64,000 nt of DNA from Balaenoptera acutorostrata (lineage: Eukaryota; Chordata; Mammalia; Artiodactyla; Balaenopteridae): contig NC_080081.1 in NCBI RefSeq assembly GCF_949987535.1, positions 54,570,153 through 54,634,152 of the forward strand, in the 5' to 3' direction. This document shows positions 12,276 to 23,480 of the stretch, one piece after another. Each line of letters begins with the position of its first letter. Within the stretch, counting starts at the first letter, position 1. The position numbers and the translations under genes are program-made. The notes beneath the pieces are model-generated. The model worked only from the letters and a program-made list of their open reading frames with translations, was not told where the DNA came from and did no database searches.

Positions 12276-13709
12276 GAGAGTCAGAGAGAGAGAGATTCTT
12301 TTTTTTTTTTTGAATTTTATTTATTTTTTTATACAGCAGGTTCTTATTAGTCATCCATCTTATACACATCAGTGTATACATGTCAATCCCAATCTCCCAA
12401 TTCATCACACCACCACCCCCACCCATCGCCGCTTTCCCCCCTTGGTGTCCATATGTTTGTTCTCTACATCTGTGTCTCAATTTCTGCCCTGCAAACCGAT
12501 TCATCTGTACCATTTTTCTAGGTTCCACATATATGCATTAATATACTACATTTGTTTTTCTCTTTCTGACTTACTTCACTCTGTATGACAGTCTCTAGAT
12601 TCATCCACGTCTGTACAAATGACCCAATTTTGTTCCTTTTTACGGCTGAGTAATATTCCATTGTATATATGTACCACATCTTCTTTATCCATTCGTCTGT
12701 CAATGGGCATTTAGGTTGCTTCCATGACCTGGCTATTGTAAATAGTGCTGCAATGAACATTCGGGTGCATGTGTCTTTTTGAATTATGGTTTTCTCTGGG
12801 TATATGCCCAGTAGTGGGATTGCTGGGTCATATTGTAATTCTCTTTTTAGTTTTTTAAGGAACCTCCATACTGTTTTCCATAGTGGCTGTATCAATTTAC
12901 ATTCCCACCAACAGTGCAAGAGGGTTCCCTTTTCTCCACACCCTCTCTAGCATTTGTTGTTTGTAGATTTTCTGATGATGTCCATTCTAACTGGTGTGAA
13001 GATATACCTCATTGTAGTTTTGATTTTCATTTCTCTAATAATTAGTGATGTTGAGCAGCTTTTCATGAGCTTCTTGGCCATCTGCATGTCTTCTTTGGAG
13101 AAATGTCTATTTAGGTCTTCTGCCCACTTTTTCTTCGGGTTGTTTGTTTTTTTAATATTGAGCTGCATGAGCTGTTTTTATATTTTGGAGATTTAATCCT
13201 TTGTCCATTGATTCATTGGCAAATATTTTCTCCCATTCTGAGGGTTGTCTTTTCGTCTTGTTTATAGTTTCCTTTGCTTTGCAAAAGCTTTTAAGTTTCA
13301 TTAGGTCCCATTTGTTTATTTTTGTTTTTACTTCCATGACTCTGGGAGGTGGATCAAAAAAGATCTTGCTGTGATTTATGTAAAAGAGTGTTCTTCCTAT
13401 GTTTTCCTCTAAGAGTTTTATAGTGTCCCGTCTTACATTTAGGTCTTTAATCCTTTTTGAGTTTATTTGTGTGTGTGGTATTAGGGAGTGTTCTAATTTC
13501 ATTCTTTTACATGTAACTGTCCAGTTTTCCCAGCACCACTTATTGAAGAGACTGTCTTTTCTCCATTGTATATCCTTGCCTCCTTTGTCATAGATTAGTT
13601 GACCATAGGTATGTGGGTTTATCTCTGGGCTTTCTATCCTTTTCCATTGATCTATATTTCTGTTTATATATAAGGAATAAGAGAGTCAGAGAGAGAGAGA
13701 GAGATTCTT
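12276..13709 (-). mobile_element. 5'-truncated L1 with ORF2 C-terminus and 3' UTR
   Basis: A long duplication built on a GAGAGTCAGAGAGAG core flanks the element (about 12276-12300 and 13681-13709; the right copy is a few bases longer because its GA run changed length). Reading the minus strand, the element begins inside ORF2 near 13680 and runs through the C-terminal region to about 12520. This includes segments coding for [35 protein letters not shown] and [12 protein letters not shown]. About 220 bp of 3' UTR and an A-tail (T-run at 12301-12312) follow. The reading frame is broken into at least three pieces and the reverse transcriptase domain is absent, so the copy cannot move by itself. 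Low divergence suggests one of the younger insertions here. Confidence 0.93.
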
Positions 13710-14563
13710 TAAAAAAAAAAAAGAGTATTGCTTGCCTACTTTCAAAATGTAAATGGCAAAACGCAATTAAAATATTGGTAATTCCAATTATTCCGTTCTT
13801 CTAACATGTTATATCAGCATTAATGGTGTTCTGTTTTGTTTTGGTTTCGTTTTGGTTATGATGAAGAAACTCACCCAGAAGCTCCTATGACGCAGCCAGT
13901 GAAAGACTAGGCTCTTCTACTTAGGTTGTCACATTCATCTTTAGGCACAGATTCAAAGAACTCAAAGCAGTTTAGCCAAGTATCAGGCCATGTCTTCATG
14001 ATCTCACAGATCAGAAAAAAAGTTGTTGGTCCTTAACAGATGCTGTCTAAGACAGGGAACATGTCCAAGGAAAATACTAATGCAAATACCAAAGAAAGAA
14101 GCACATGATTTAACCTCCAGTACACCTTAGGGCCCATATTCTTGATATGCCAAACACTAAAAAAAAAAAAAAAAAAAACTCAGTAAACTTTGAGAGAAAA
14201 TGTTTTCCTCTTTTTGGCATGTGATAAATGGAGTGATATGTTGTATCTCCAAGCACCAGTTCTTACTCATTGGAGGCTTCCAAGATATCAAGGAGCAGAA
14301 AGAAGTTTCTAGAGTGTGTCAAGCTGATGTGTTAGGCAAGGATTAAAACCTGAAGACCACAGTGAGAGCTGAGCTTTGCCAAAATATTAGAGCAATGAAG
14401 AATAGGTTCATCGGCAATCAAATCACAGACCTCCTGGGTCAGAACAAGTTCTGAATTAAGGAGCCCATGAGAGAAAGGGCTAAGACAAAGCCCAGGAGAC
14501 AATGAGTTGCAGTCCCCAGCCAGGTTTTTTTAACTGTGAAATACTTCCTCTTTTGTCGCCATA
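13710..14563. other. Unique non-coding DNA
   Basis: No gene recognised. It includes a 20-nt A-run at 14159-14178; no retroelement body is recognisable upstream of it. Confidence 0.4.
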
Positions 14564-14795
14564 TCCTCTGTGTATTTTACTTTATTTATTTTTTTATTGA
14601 AGTAGAGTTGATTTACCATGTTGTGCTAGCTTCAGGTGTACAGCAAAGTGATTCAGTTATATATACACTTTTCAGATTCTTTTCCATTATACGTTATTAC
14701 AAGACATTGAATATAGTTCCCTGTGCAACACAGTAGGTCCTTGTTGTTTATCTATTTTATATATAGTAGTGTGTGTCTTCCTCTGTGTATTTTAC
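14564..14795 (-). mobile_element. Short L1 3' end with perfect 17-bp target-site duplication
   Basis: TCCTCTGTGTATTTTAC is repeated exactly at 14564-14580 and 14779-14795. Between them lies an antisense L1 3' end (TTTATTGAAGTAGAGTTGATTTACC...GTTTATCTATTTTATATATAG), severely 5' truncated to about 200 bp. The sequence differs from the L1 3' ends at 1385, 47.5 kb and 48.1 kb (AAGTAGAGTTGATTTACCAT instead of GAGTATAATTGCTTTAC), so it belongs to another subfamily. Confidence 0.93.
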
Positions 14796-15335
14796 AGCAG
14801 CATCATTTATGAATTACGAAGGACTGTGCTTCAAAGTGAGTGAGATAACTGAGTTGTGGCACATCTACACAGCAGCACCATTCTCAGAGTCTGTGCCCTT
14901 GGGACTTCTCATGCTTCTAATAACTGGTGCCATTATTTGGAGGACAAGCCAGAACTGTGTTACACTGAATTCGGCTAAAATGGGTCTGGGTTCCCAATCC
15001 CCCGACTAGATCACTCAGTTTAAAATCCACAGGCTATGTTAGTTGTCAGTATCATTGATGTGCTGTGTTACTGCCCTACCACCACTCCCTTCTGAACTTC
15101 ACTATAACTCTCCAGGAATTTGCCTGGGTTCTTTACCCAGATATATAAGGACTTCTACCATCTCTTATTTTCTCTAGCCTTCTGAGGGCTCTTTGTCTCC
15201 CCTTCAAATATGCCAGCTGTTCTCTTTCCAACTACCCAGCGCTCAGCTTCTCACTCCTGGGTCTGTGCTCCAATCCTTTTCCACCCTCTCCCTCTTCTCT
15301 GTTTTTTCTTCAGCCTTTTAGTGATGCTGAAAGCA
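14796..15335. other. Unique or ancient-repeat DNA
   Basis: No gene seen. The pyrimidine-rich part from about 15080 may be degraded L2 sequence leading into the L2 that follows. Confidence 0.35.
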
Positions 15336-15460
15336 GCACCAGGCATTTAGTCAACCTGAATGGAATCTTGCCTCCAGCATCACTAGATCTTTACCCTGGG
15401 AGGAAGTCACTCAACCTCTCTGAGCCTCGTTAGTAAAATGAGCATGGAAATCTGATCCAG
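15336..15460 (+). repeat. MIR SINE remnant
   Basis: GAAGTCACTCAACCTCTCTGAGCCTC...GTAAAATGAGCATGG is the MIR core in sense orientation. Confidence 0.6.
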
Positions 15461-15479
15461 ATCCCTGCTCAAATATGCT

Positions 15480-15784
15480 CAGCAGTTCTCAGCTGCTGTC
15501 TCGCTCATCTCAGCTCTCTTCCACTCACATCTGATGTATTCTCAAGGGCACACCATGCTTTTATAGTTGCTCTGGGGAGGTGGCAGCTGGACTGTTGGAG
15601 ATGTACAACTGCTACCCTCCTCACTGACGTTTGCACAACCTCTGCCTTAATGTAGAAAAAGGCTCTTGTCCAGTATATAAGCTAAGTCTGTTTGCTTGGT
15701 ACCCAAGGCCCTTTGTGATCAGTCTGACCCTGACTCCCTGTGTCGCACCCAGCCCACAGCCTCCCCCAAACACAACCCTCATCC

Positions 15785-15825
<41 letters not shown>

Positions 15826-16235
15826 ATGCACACACACACACACACTTTAATCCCCAGCAATAGGGAACAACCAAGCTCTCTTCTGCCTGCAGAGTTTGGT
15901 ACATTTCCCACACACACACCCTTGCAGTGCTTTTATTTTGTTGTCTGTTTAAAGTTTTTGTCATCCTTCAAGTCTCAATTCAAATTCTATCCCCATAAAG
16001 AAAACTTCCTTGACACCCCCAGGCAGACTGTGGCTCTCCTGCACGCATGGTGGCTCCACAGTTTAGACACTCAGTTACAGCAGTTGTCATTGTTGTTTAT
16101 TCACAAGTCTGGCAGCCCCTTAGATATTAAACTCCTTCAGGAACTCTGTCTCTTGATCTCATCTCCAGGATGTACATAGTACCCGGCACACTGTAGATAC
16201 TCAATAAATGTTAGAATAATAAATGAATGTTACAA
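15480..16235 (+). repeat. L2 LINE 3' region
   Basis: CAAGGCCCTTTGTGATCAGTCTGACC, CATCCTTCAAGTCTCAATTCAAATTC, CTCCTTCAGGAACTCTGTCTC and GGCACACTGTAGATACTCAATAAATGTT occur in the L2 order, ending in an ATAAATGAATG tail. A (CA)n tract has grown inside it. Open frames of 182 codons (+) and 98 codons (-) here are produced by the repeat and the CA run. Confidence 0.8.
15788..15845. repeat. (CA)n dinucleotide microsatellite
   Basis: About 58 bp of CA units with a few G/T interruptions (ACG, ATG). This is a typical length-variable mammalian microsatellite, with Z-DNA-forming potential. Confidence 0.95.
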
Positions 16236-16304
16236 ATCTCTTCTACAGACTCTCTCCAAAAACTTCAAACAGAAGCAACTTTTGTTCAGTAGCGTGGCTC
16301 TATC

Positions 16305-16487
16305 AATATGGCATTGGTCTTACATAGCAGAGGGGACTATACTCAATATTTTGTAATAACCTATAAGAGAAAAGAACCTGAAAAAGAATATTCATATATA
16401 TATAACTGAATCACTTTGCTGTATACCTGAAACTAACAGAACATTATAAATCAACTATAATCCAAATAAAAAATATGGCATTGGTCT
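16305..16487 (+). mobile_element. Short L1 3' end with perfect 16-bp target-site duplication
   Basis: AATATGGCATTGGTCT is repeated exactly at 16305-16320 and 16472-16487. The 151-bp insert is a sense L1 3' end (ACCTGAAACTAACAGAACATTATAAATC...), ending in a short A-rich tail. It resembles the reverse complement of the 3'-end type at 14581-14778 in part. Confidence 0.93.
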
Positions 16488-17964
16488 CATACACTCTTCA
16501 GGCACTATGCCTATTATGAGGGCTGAATAACAATTTGCTCAAATCGTCCTACGCCAAAGCAACTTCATCTAGAAACTTATCAAAACTGACCAGGTATGTG
16601 AGGTCTATGTAACCTTGACAGAGTTGTAGAGGATCAAACTGTGCAGCCGTCTAATTCACTGGAGTAACTAACTCCATGGGTAGGGAATAGAGGTAAAAAA
16701 GATGAAGATAGCAATTCAGAGGCATTTGGAATTAATGAACTTTAGACAGGGAAAAACTCTGCTGTTTAATGTCTGGCCACATACCTAATTTTAACCAAGT
16801 ATTTCACTAAGGTGAGAAAGCACATACCATACATCCATCTCCATGGTCAGAAAAAGAATTCAATGCATATATATTAGGGATGGAGGAGGGATGATATGGT
16901 TTTGCTAACAGAAGCTAAAACATAAATAAACAATACAACTAAATGTTCAGAAGTGATCTAATCTAGCCAACAATACAGTCAGAAACACACCCAGGTATGA
17001 CAAGCAGTGCAAATAGAAGAAATAAGACAATCTTCCTCCTAATTTAAGCTCTCCTCCATATTATCATAAACTAGTAATAGTATGCAGTTCACCTACAAAT
17101 GCTGAGATAACAATAATGCCATAAAGTACTCCTGAATCTCCAGACATGCTAAGCAAAGAAAAGCAATTTTTATTTTTTGCTGATAAATGGTTTAATCAAA
17201 CCTAACAGATGAGGTAATGTATTTTGAGAACATTTTGTTGTTCAGATCACGGGGTCAGTAATTTTTGTTGGTGCAAACACATTACAGTGTAACTGAGTGT
17301 GCTCTCCGGGAGGAAGTGGTGGGAAGGCATGACATAGATTTTCTGCAAAAGGTAGTATATTGTGTTCTATCTAAAAAGTATTTTATACTCTTATATTTCA
17401 AACGCGCTATAAGAGGAGAAAGGTATCAGAATTGAGAGTTGCCCTGTGATTTTGCAGAAAGAGAAAAAAAGAGCAATGCAACATCATGCTTCTCAAAAAA
17501 AATCAAAAACTTAAAGCATTAAAGTAGTAAAAAGATGGATGTCAAATGTCAGTACAGTTTTCAAAATTCAACTCATCCTGTATATGGTCTGAGGCCGACT
17601 TGGGCAAATGTCGCTAAAAATATGATCAAATAGTCAGATTACTGTTGTGTAATTTGTACAATTCAATTCTGTAAAAGAGATGATCCCAGGCTGCATCACA
17701 GGAAGACGTTGCTTGTTGTGCCCGGTCAGCCCTGCCTCACAGCCAAGAGCATCCAAGATTTGCAGCCATGCCCCATGCACTTGCAGATTTGCGTCGTGTT
17801 TCTGCACAGGTCTTTTTGATATGCTTGAGAGCAGACATTTCTAGAACTATACCAACTGTAACTGTTAGTGGAAAAACTCCACCTGCATTCACATAACATT
17901 GCTGCTGGATAATGGTAGTCAGTCACGTTTGCAGACCACTCATGGCTTTCAAATGATTCTCACA
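16488..17964. other. Unique non-coding DNA
   Basis: No gene or recognisable repeat. AT-rich, with short open frames only. Confidence 0.4.
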
Positions 17965-18085
17965 CACTAGCCTTTTGAATCTCCAACAACCCTGAGATAG
18001 GAAAGGCACTGGCTCGTTTTACAGATGAAGACACTGAAGCGTGGAGACGTTAAACAGCTAACCCAAGGTCAGCTAGCTTCAGGGA
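17965..18085 (-). repeat. MIR SINE remnant, antisense
   Basis: TTTTACAGATGAAGACACTGAAGCGTGGAGACG...CTAACCCAAGGTCAGCTAG is the antisense MIR core. Confidence 0.7.
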
Positions 18086-18445
18086 ATCTCTAAGAGAATC
18101 TCTAAGAGACTGTAGGTCTTCCAACCTCCCTCCCGCTGCCTCCACATCAGGACTCCACCCCACACAGCTGCCAAAAGAGAGAGCTCTGAAGATGCTCAGT
18201 CATGCGTTTGAATTTTTGTTCCACCCATTACCTCTCGGGCTCCTGTGAGGATATTTCTAAGTGCTCTACCCCCTAATCTTACAGAAAGTTGGTATGATCT
18301 CAGAGACCATCACCTCACACTTAACCTTTTGTAATCTTCCCATATAGCTGCATCCTCTGGAGGTATTAAAGTTTCTGTAACTAAGTAGGGCAGGAGTCCT
18401 AGAAAGACAACCTCCAAGGCATAAGACTTCTAAGGTAAACAACTG

Positions 18446-18606
18446 TCACAGTGTGCCCGGTTAGCCCCGGGGACTGCGGGGGGTTCCCCAGCATGCGGGA
18501 CTTTCAGGTCTGAAGCCAGGAATGAGGGCTTTCCAGGGAAGTAGATCTTTAAGCATAAAAACAAGGACAGTCCCAGGCATACCAAGGCAGTTGGTCATCC
18601 TAGTTT
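18446..18606. repeat. Probable non-autonomous DNA transposon remnant
   Basis: Phrases CCCGGTTAGCCCCGGGGACTG, GGGACTTTCAGGTCTGAAGCC, GGACAGTCCCAGGCAT and GGCAGTTGGTCATCCTA follow an old MER-type element with complementary ends that is common in mammals. The GC-rich left arm partly pairs with the right arm. Family assignment (hAT-like) is recalled and uncertain. Confidence 0.5.
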
Positions 18607-18899
18607 GCAAAATTTTAATGAAGTGTCAGAAACAAGGACTTAACTCACCAAAGATGTTTGGAATATTCTGCCCTTTACTTACAAATTTGCCCATCAATAA
18701 AAATGTATCAAGAATTCACATGAAATGAAGCCCAATTATGAAAAACCCAGTTTGGGCAAAAATTGGAACTGAACTGACCCTTTTTGTGGGAGCACATGAA
18801 GCCTGTGGGAGAATGTTCGTCCATGAGGGCTTCTGGAAGAGATGATGCCTACTGACCCTCTACAGACCTCTCTTAGAGTATGTTACAGATTTCTAGTTC

Positions 18900-19050
18900 A
18901 CCCCATCTCCCTCTTCTGATGAGGGAGATAGAGGAAGACTGTGTCTTATTTATCACAGAACTTTGCACAGTAGATGCTCAATAAGATGGATGGATGGATG
19001 ATGAGTGGATGGATGGATGGTGGATGAAATGAGTGAAGGGAATAAATGAA
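18900..19050 (+). repeat. L2 3' end with expanded tail
   Basis: CTGTGTCTTATTTATCACAGAACTTTGCACAGTAGATGCTCAATAA is the L2 3' terminus. The tail has become a GATG-type tetranucleotide array. Confidence 0.75.
18984..19030. repeat. (GGAT)n tetranucleotide microsatellite
   Basis: About ten GGAT/GATG units with one interruption (ATGAGT). It grew from the L2 tail and is likely length-variable. Confidence 0.9.
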
Positions 19051-19059
19051 TACTGACCT

Positions 19060-20494
19060 GACCTCAAAGGATTGCGGAAGAATGGCCATCAATTCATGGA
19101 AATTACCAGCAGATAGCACTTTATATTGAAAAGGGATTTATTGAGAAGTTACTGGATTAAATGGGCCACTGGTTCAATTTTTTTTTTGTGGAGTTTGACC
19201 CTTATCAGTTGATTCTTGTTGTTTAGTATTTATTGAGCAAGATTTGCTCTGTACTTAAGCTACTTCCCAGAAGGTTAGACACTTCTGGAAACTGCATTAA
19301 CTCTTTCAAGCCACTAGGGTACTATTCAGTGAATTACTTTTCAGTAATCAAATATGCTGCCACACAAAAACACAGCGTGCTGGGAAATGGAGAGCTAATC
19401 TCTCTGCCTGCCTTCTCCAGCTGCCTCCTTCTGATTACAGAAGAGACAGGGTACAAATATGTGGGGATTACACGATGACAGTCAGTCCTGGTTTCATATG
19501 AGAACTTACAGTAGTTTCTTCCTAAAGCCCATGAATTTTTCACATTGGAGAACAAAGATTAGCAGGATCAAGTGGCTAAAGCACTTAATGGCTCTAATCC
19601 CCATTCCTGCACAAATTCATTCTGTGGTTTTGTACTTATCTCCTTCAAACTCTTTACCTTCTTTGCCCCTCTCTGTGCATCTGTAGGATGATAAGGGCCA
19701 TTGTGGGCTCTGGACAACCAAAATCTCTCACCTTTTTTCTTCTAATATAAAAAAAAAGAAAGCACTAGGTTTGAATGACTGCCTGTCTTTTTTCGTACCC
19801 ATATACATGCCTGAAACCTATTCATTAAACAGAAACGGTCTGCCCTCCCCATCCCCTGTCACCTTGCCCCTTTAGAGCCAGTGATATTCACTTTTCATTT
19901 TCAAACATCTTGTGCTACTCATTTGCATCTTTAATTACCCAGGGCACTGGTCTTGTTTTATATGACTTACAACATGCAGTTTTGCCCTTAGTTCCTTTAA
20001 GCAAAATCATCCCTGGTTTGATCCAAGACATATTCAATATACTATTACCTGGTGGGTCAGGGCTCTGCCGTTTTGTCATTTTTACTGGCATTTTCTCCAT
20101 TATTGCTAAGTACCGAGCAGTAGAAGCTGTTAGAGCCACATGGCTGGCCTGAAATGTAATTGTCCTAAATTGCACAATTCTCAGGAACAGCTTACCCCCC
20201 AAGCGCAGTTCCCTTGAAAAGGGGCAAACAGGGTTAAACTTCAAACTGAGTTATATAGAACTTACCAAAAGCAATGGTAGGAAGAAGCAATTAAGCAGAA
20301 GTTGGGTTTGCAAGACTGCCTGAGACTTTTAGAGACAATGCAGAATTTGGTGTCAAAGAGGCTTCTCAGAAACCTTTGAGTAGCAAGAGGTCTCAGAACA
20401 TGATGTCCTGGGGTCAAAGGAAGCAGGAGAGACAAGGGAAAGATGCTTACTGAACACCCACTGTTCAAAAACAGCATGCTAGACATTTTATATG
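19060..20494. other. Unique non-coding DNA
   Basis: No supported gene. 19590-19690 has a faint MIR-like ending (TGTGCATCTGTAGGATGATAAG). Overlapping open frames of 80 codons (+) and 109 codons (-) at 19.9-20.2 kb show no domain. Confidence 0.35.
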
Positions 20495-20650
20495 CATGGG
20501 TTCATTCATTCTGATAACAACCTTTTAAGGTAGATAGGTTTATTCCCATTTTACAGATGAGAAAACAGAGTTAGAAAAGTTAGTGGATTGACCAAAGATA
20601 CACAGCTGGGAAGTGAGGCAGTCTTGTTCAAACCTAGCTCTTTTGAATCC
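20495..20650 (-). repeat. MIR SINE remnant, antisense
   Basis: TTCCCATTTTACAGATGAGAAAACAGAG...CAAAGATACACAGCTGGGAAGTGAGGCAG is the antisense MIR core with flanks. Confidence 0.75.
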
Positions 20651-21599
20651 ACACACAACGTTTTTTGCATTAAACCATTCTGGAGATGGTTTGAAAGCAG
20701 TTCCTTGTAACAGAAGACTAATAATCTAATATTATAGTCTCGCTGACTAAAAGTCCTAAGAAGGAACAGAGGAACACAAAATGCCCAGAGTTTACTGTCC
20801 TTACCCTACCATCCTCAGCACTCTGCATCTACTTCCCACCTTGCCTCCAGGTGACCTGAGAGAAGCATCACCTAGGTCTTTTCCTATTCTGGGCAACTCT
20901 TAACTCCCTTCACTTGCTTCTCATGAAGAAAAGCTCTTTGAAGTCCACTAAGTCCCCTGGTCCCCATCACCTGGAGAGTTTGGAAAAGCATGAATCTGCT
21001 TAGCCTCTTGCTTTGCATTAGTCTCAAAGACAAATTGCCTATTTCAGCTTTTAAGGAAGAGCAGAACAAGATTGCTGACTCTTCCCTAAATCAGAGTGTC
21101 TTAGTGAGCAAATGCAAACCTCAGAGCACATCAAAACACAAATGCTAATTATTTGGAGATAACCCGACAAGTTTTCCAAACCCATCCTCTCTCAACCTTA
21201 CTACAAAGGACTGAGACTTTTGAGAGCTGGTTTTAACAATTTCTTACTCTGACATCATTAAGTATTGCTGTTTTCATCTGCATAAGGATGGTAACTTAGA
21301 CTATGGATTTGCAGCCACTGGTGACCTACTTGAACGTTAAAAATTAGGACTAGCCCACAGAATGGACTCTTTTGACCAAATATGCTCAATACTTTTATTT
21401 CCACTCAAATGGCATCTCCACCTGGATTCACAGTCAGCACAGCTCAGCACACGGAGATCTGGGCCATGGCAGGTGAATAAGGGTCAGCGATGTGGCCCTA
21501 CCACCCATCCCCTCCCTCTGTGCCCCACTCATTCACAACCCAGCAAGTTTACACACATATGAGCTTTGGGTCAACCCACATTGCCAAGCTGCATGGTGA
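20651..21599. other. Unique non-coding DNA
   Basis: No gene or confident repeat recognised. Confidence 0.4.
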
Positions 21600-22690
21600 A
21601 GAATTAACTTTACCCAAGGAGGGGGTCTGGCCTCTGTCCCAGCTGTGGGGAGTTAATCTCTAAACCCTTGACATTTCCTGAGTGACAAGGGTGTCTGGTA
21701 TTTGTGGTGGGTCCCTCAGACACATATGATAGTGTATGTTAACGAGGTGACTCGTGGTGGGCACCTGGTAGGTTATGCTAAAGAGATGGTGCTGGGTGGG
21801 GCCGCCAGTGGGGGATAGGCCTAGGGTGGAGGCTGCCTACACCAGAAAGACCAACCATGTGATTAGAGAGTTGGAGTTTTGGGCACGTGATCAGCTGACC
21901 CCTGGGGAGGGACCAAGCTCAACCATGTGGGCAACCGCTCAATCAATCATGCCTCTGCAATGAACTTCAGTAAAAACTCTAGACACCAGACCTACAGTGA
22001 GTTTGCTGTGTTGACAATTCTCTGCATATTGCCACACACTGATACCAGGAAGGTACTGTGTCCCTGAGGACCCAGGAGCTTCATATTTGGAACCTTCCCA
22101 GTCCCAGCTTTTACCCTAGGCATCTATTCCTTTGGCTGGTTCTGATTTGTATCCTCTTGCTATAATAAAATTGCAATTGTAAGTATAGTTGGCCCTTGGT
22201 ATCCATGGGTGATTAAGTCCAGGACCTGTCACAAATACCAAAATCTGTGGATGCTCAAGTCCCATAGTTGACCCTCCATATCCCTGGATTCTGCATCCAT
22301 GGAGTCAACCAACCACAGATCATAAACATAGCATAAGACCTGTGGTTGGTTGATTGATGCACAGCCACAGACACAGAGGGCCAACCGTACATTTATTGAA
22401 AAAAATCTGCATATAAGCAGACCTGCGCAGTTCAAACTGGTGTTGTTCAAGAATCAACAGTAGACCACTTTCCTGAGTTCTGTGAGTTGTCATAGTGAAT
22501 GCATGATCAAACCTCAGTAATTCTGTCAGGACGTCCAAATTTGTAGCCCACTGGTCTGAAGTGAGAGCAGCCCAGGGGACTCCCAAACTTGCAGCTGGTG
22601 TCAGAAGTCTTGGGCATACCTGGCAGTAGGGAGGACTGTGCCCTTAACTTTGAGTTTGGCTGACTGTGGATACCAACCCACTTTCTGAAA
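21600..22690 (+). repeat. Solo LTR-like element (ERVL/MaLR type), split by a Tigger element
   Basis: The left part (about 21600-22185) contains ATCAATCATGCCTCTGCAATGAA, AAAAACTCTAGACACC and a polyadenylation-type ATAATAAAAT at 22161-22170. The right part (about 22463-22690) continues with TGAGTTCTGTGAGTTGTC and CAGCCCAGGGGACTCCCAAACTTGCAG. This order resembles mammalian class III endogenous-retrovirus LTRs. No internal viral genes are seen nearby, so it is a solo LTR remnant if the call is right. The exact subfamily is not determined. Confidence 0.55.
22186..22462. mobile_element. Tigger/pogo-type palindromic element (MER2-like)
   Basis: The insert is flanked by TA dinucleotides (22186-22187 and 22461-22462), the target of Tc1/mariner elements. 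The left end (GTTGGCCCTTGGTATCC) and the reverse complement of the right end (CTGTTGATTCTTGAACAAC) are diverged terminal repeats. Inside, TCAACCAACCACA at 22305-22317 pairs perfectly with TGTGGTTGGTTGA at 22341-22353, and the surrounding DNA extends the two-arm structure. The element has no transposase and depended on a Tigger enzyme. Confidence 0.8.
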
Positions 22691-22849
22691 GTAGTTGGTT
22701 AAATCAAGTTCCCCTTGCTTCTTCTACTGGCTCTGAATCATGCCGCATATCTTTCTCACTTTCTAACCCAGCCTCATCACAATACTTCATATAATGTCCT
22801 GAGATGTGTCTTTCCCAGGCTCATCCTAAAGGTCAAAGATAAAAACCTT

Positions 22850-23480
22850 TAATTTATGATCACTACTCCCTTTGTCAAAAGAAAATTGTTTCAATGACTC
22901 GAATAGAGATTAAGGGCTTTATTCATTCCATGCAAATCAGGAAACGTCCAAAGACCAGGGATTCTCTGAGTGGAAGAAAAGCAGGATTGGAGTTTTATAA
23001 GGTAAGGAGAAGAGAAGAGTGAGTGTCTGTGGTCTCACTCAGGTAGCTGTTTTCACCTTTAACTGCTCTGAAACTCACAATCGGAATGTGGCTCAGGGTC
23101 ACTGGCACAATCCCATCCCAACCACAGTGCGAACAGAGCTCATAGAGATGTTGTTGCCAGCCTTGCAGTTTGTAGATCAGTTAGGGTTTGGAGGTAGGAA
23201 AGGTAGCAAAAAGGAGAAAAGAGAGAGAGAAAAGGAAAGGAGACAAGGGTCAAAGGTAAGAGAAACAGGAACCCCTCTATCGGGTCTGGTTTAGTCTCAA
23301 ACTCCCTACTCATAGACCCCCAACATCTGGACATTTAGAGATGAGGTTGCTCCCCCCGGTAAACTTCACAGCCCCTGCCTCCTCCAAGCAGGCATATAGG
23401 CATCAGCATTACTGTCCAGGTTAGACCTTCCACCATGAGGCTGGAGCCCCAGTCCCCAGGGATCTGCATGGAACAGAAAG
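22850..23480 (-). repeat. Possible antisense LTR-like element
   Basis: On the minus strand an AATAAA-type signal (ATGAATAAAGCCC, near 22918-22930) lies beside an octamer (ATGCAAAT on +, 22930-22937) and a long GC-moderate body. This arrangement would suit an endogenous-retrovirus LTR, but I do not recognise the subfamily and cannot define ends. It may be plain unique DNA. Confidence 0.25.
23208..23243. repeat. Homopurine tract
   Basis: 36 consecutive purines (A/G only), with a purine-rich flank to about 23270. It is low-complexity and could adopt triplex DNA. Confidence 0.85.

Noticed and set aside
12518..13502. Set of minus-strand frames resembling a reverse-transcriptase-related protein
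   Set aside because: These are broken pieces of the L1 ORF2 C-terminus in a truncated insertion, not a host gene. I did not join or restore them.
15631..16179. 182-codon open frame with a run of Thr-His
   Set aside because: The frame is opened by the (CA)n microsatellite inside an L2; no domain and no support as a gene.
21600..23480. Endogenous retrovirus with internal genes
   Set aside because: Only LTR-like DNA is suggested. No gag, pol or env-like frames are visible between or beside the LTR-like pieces.
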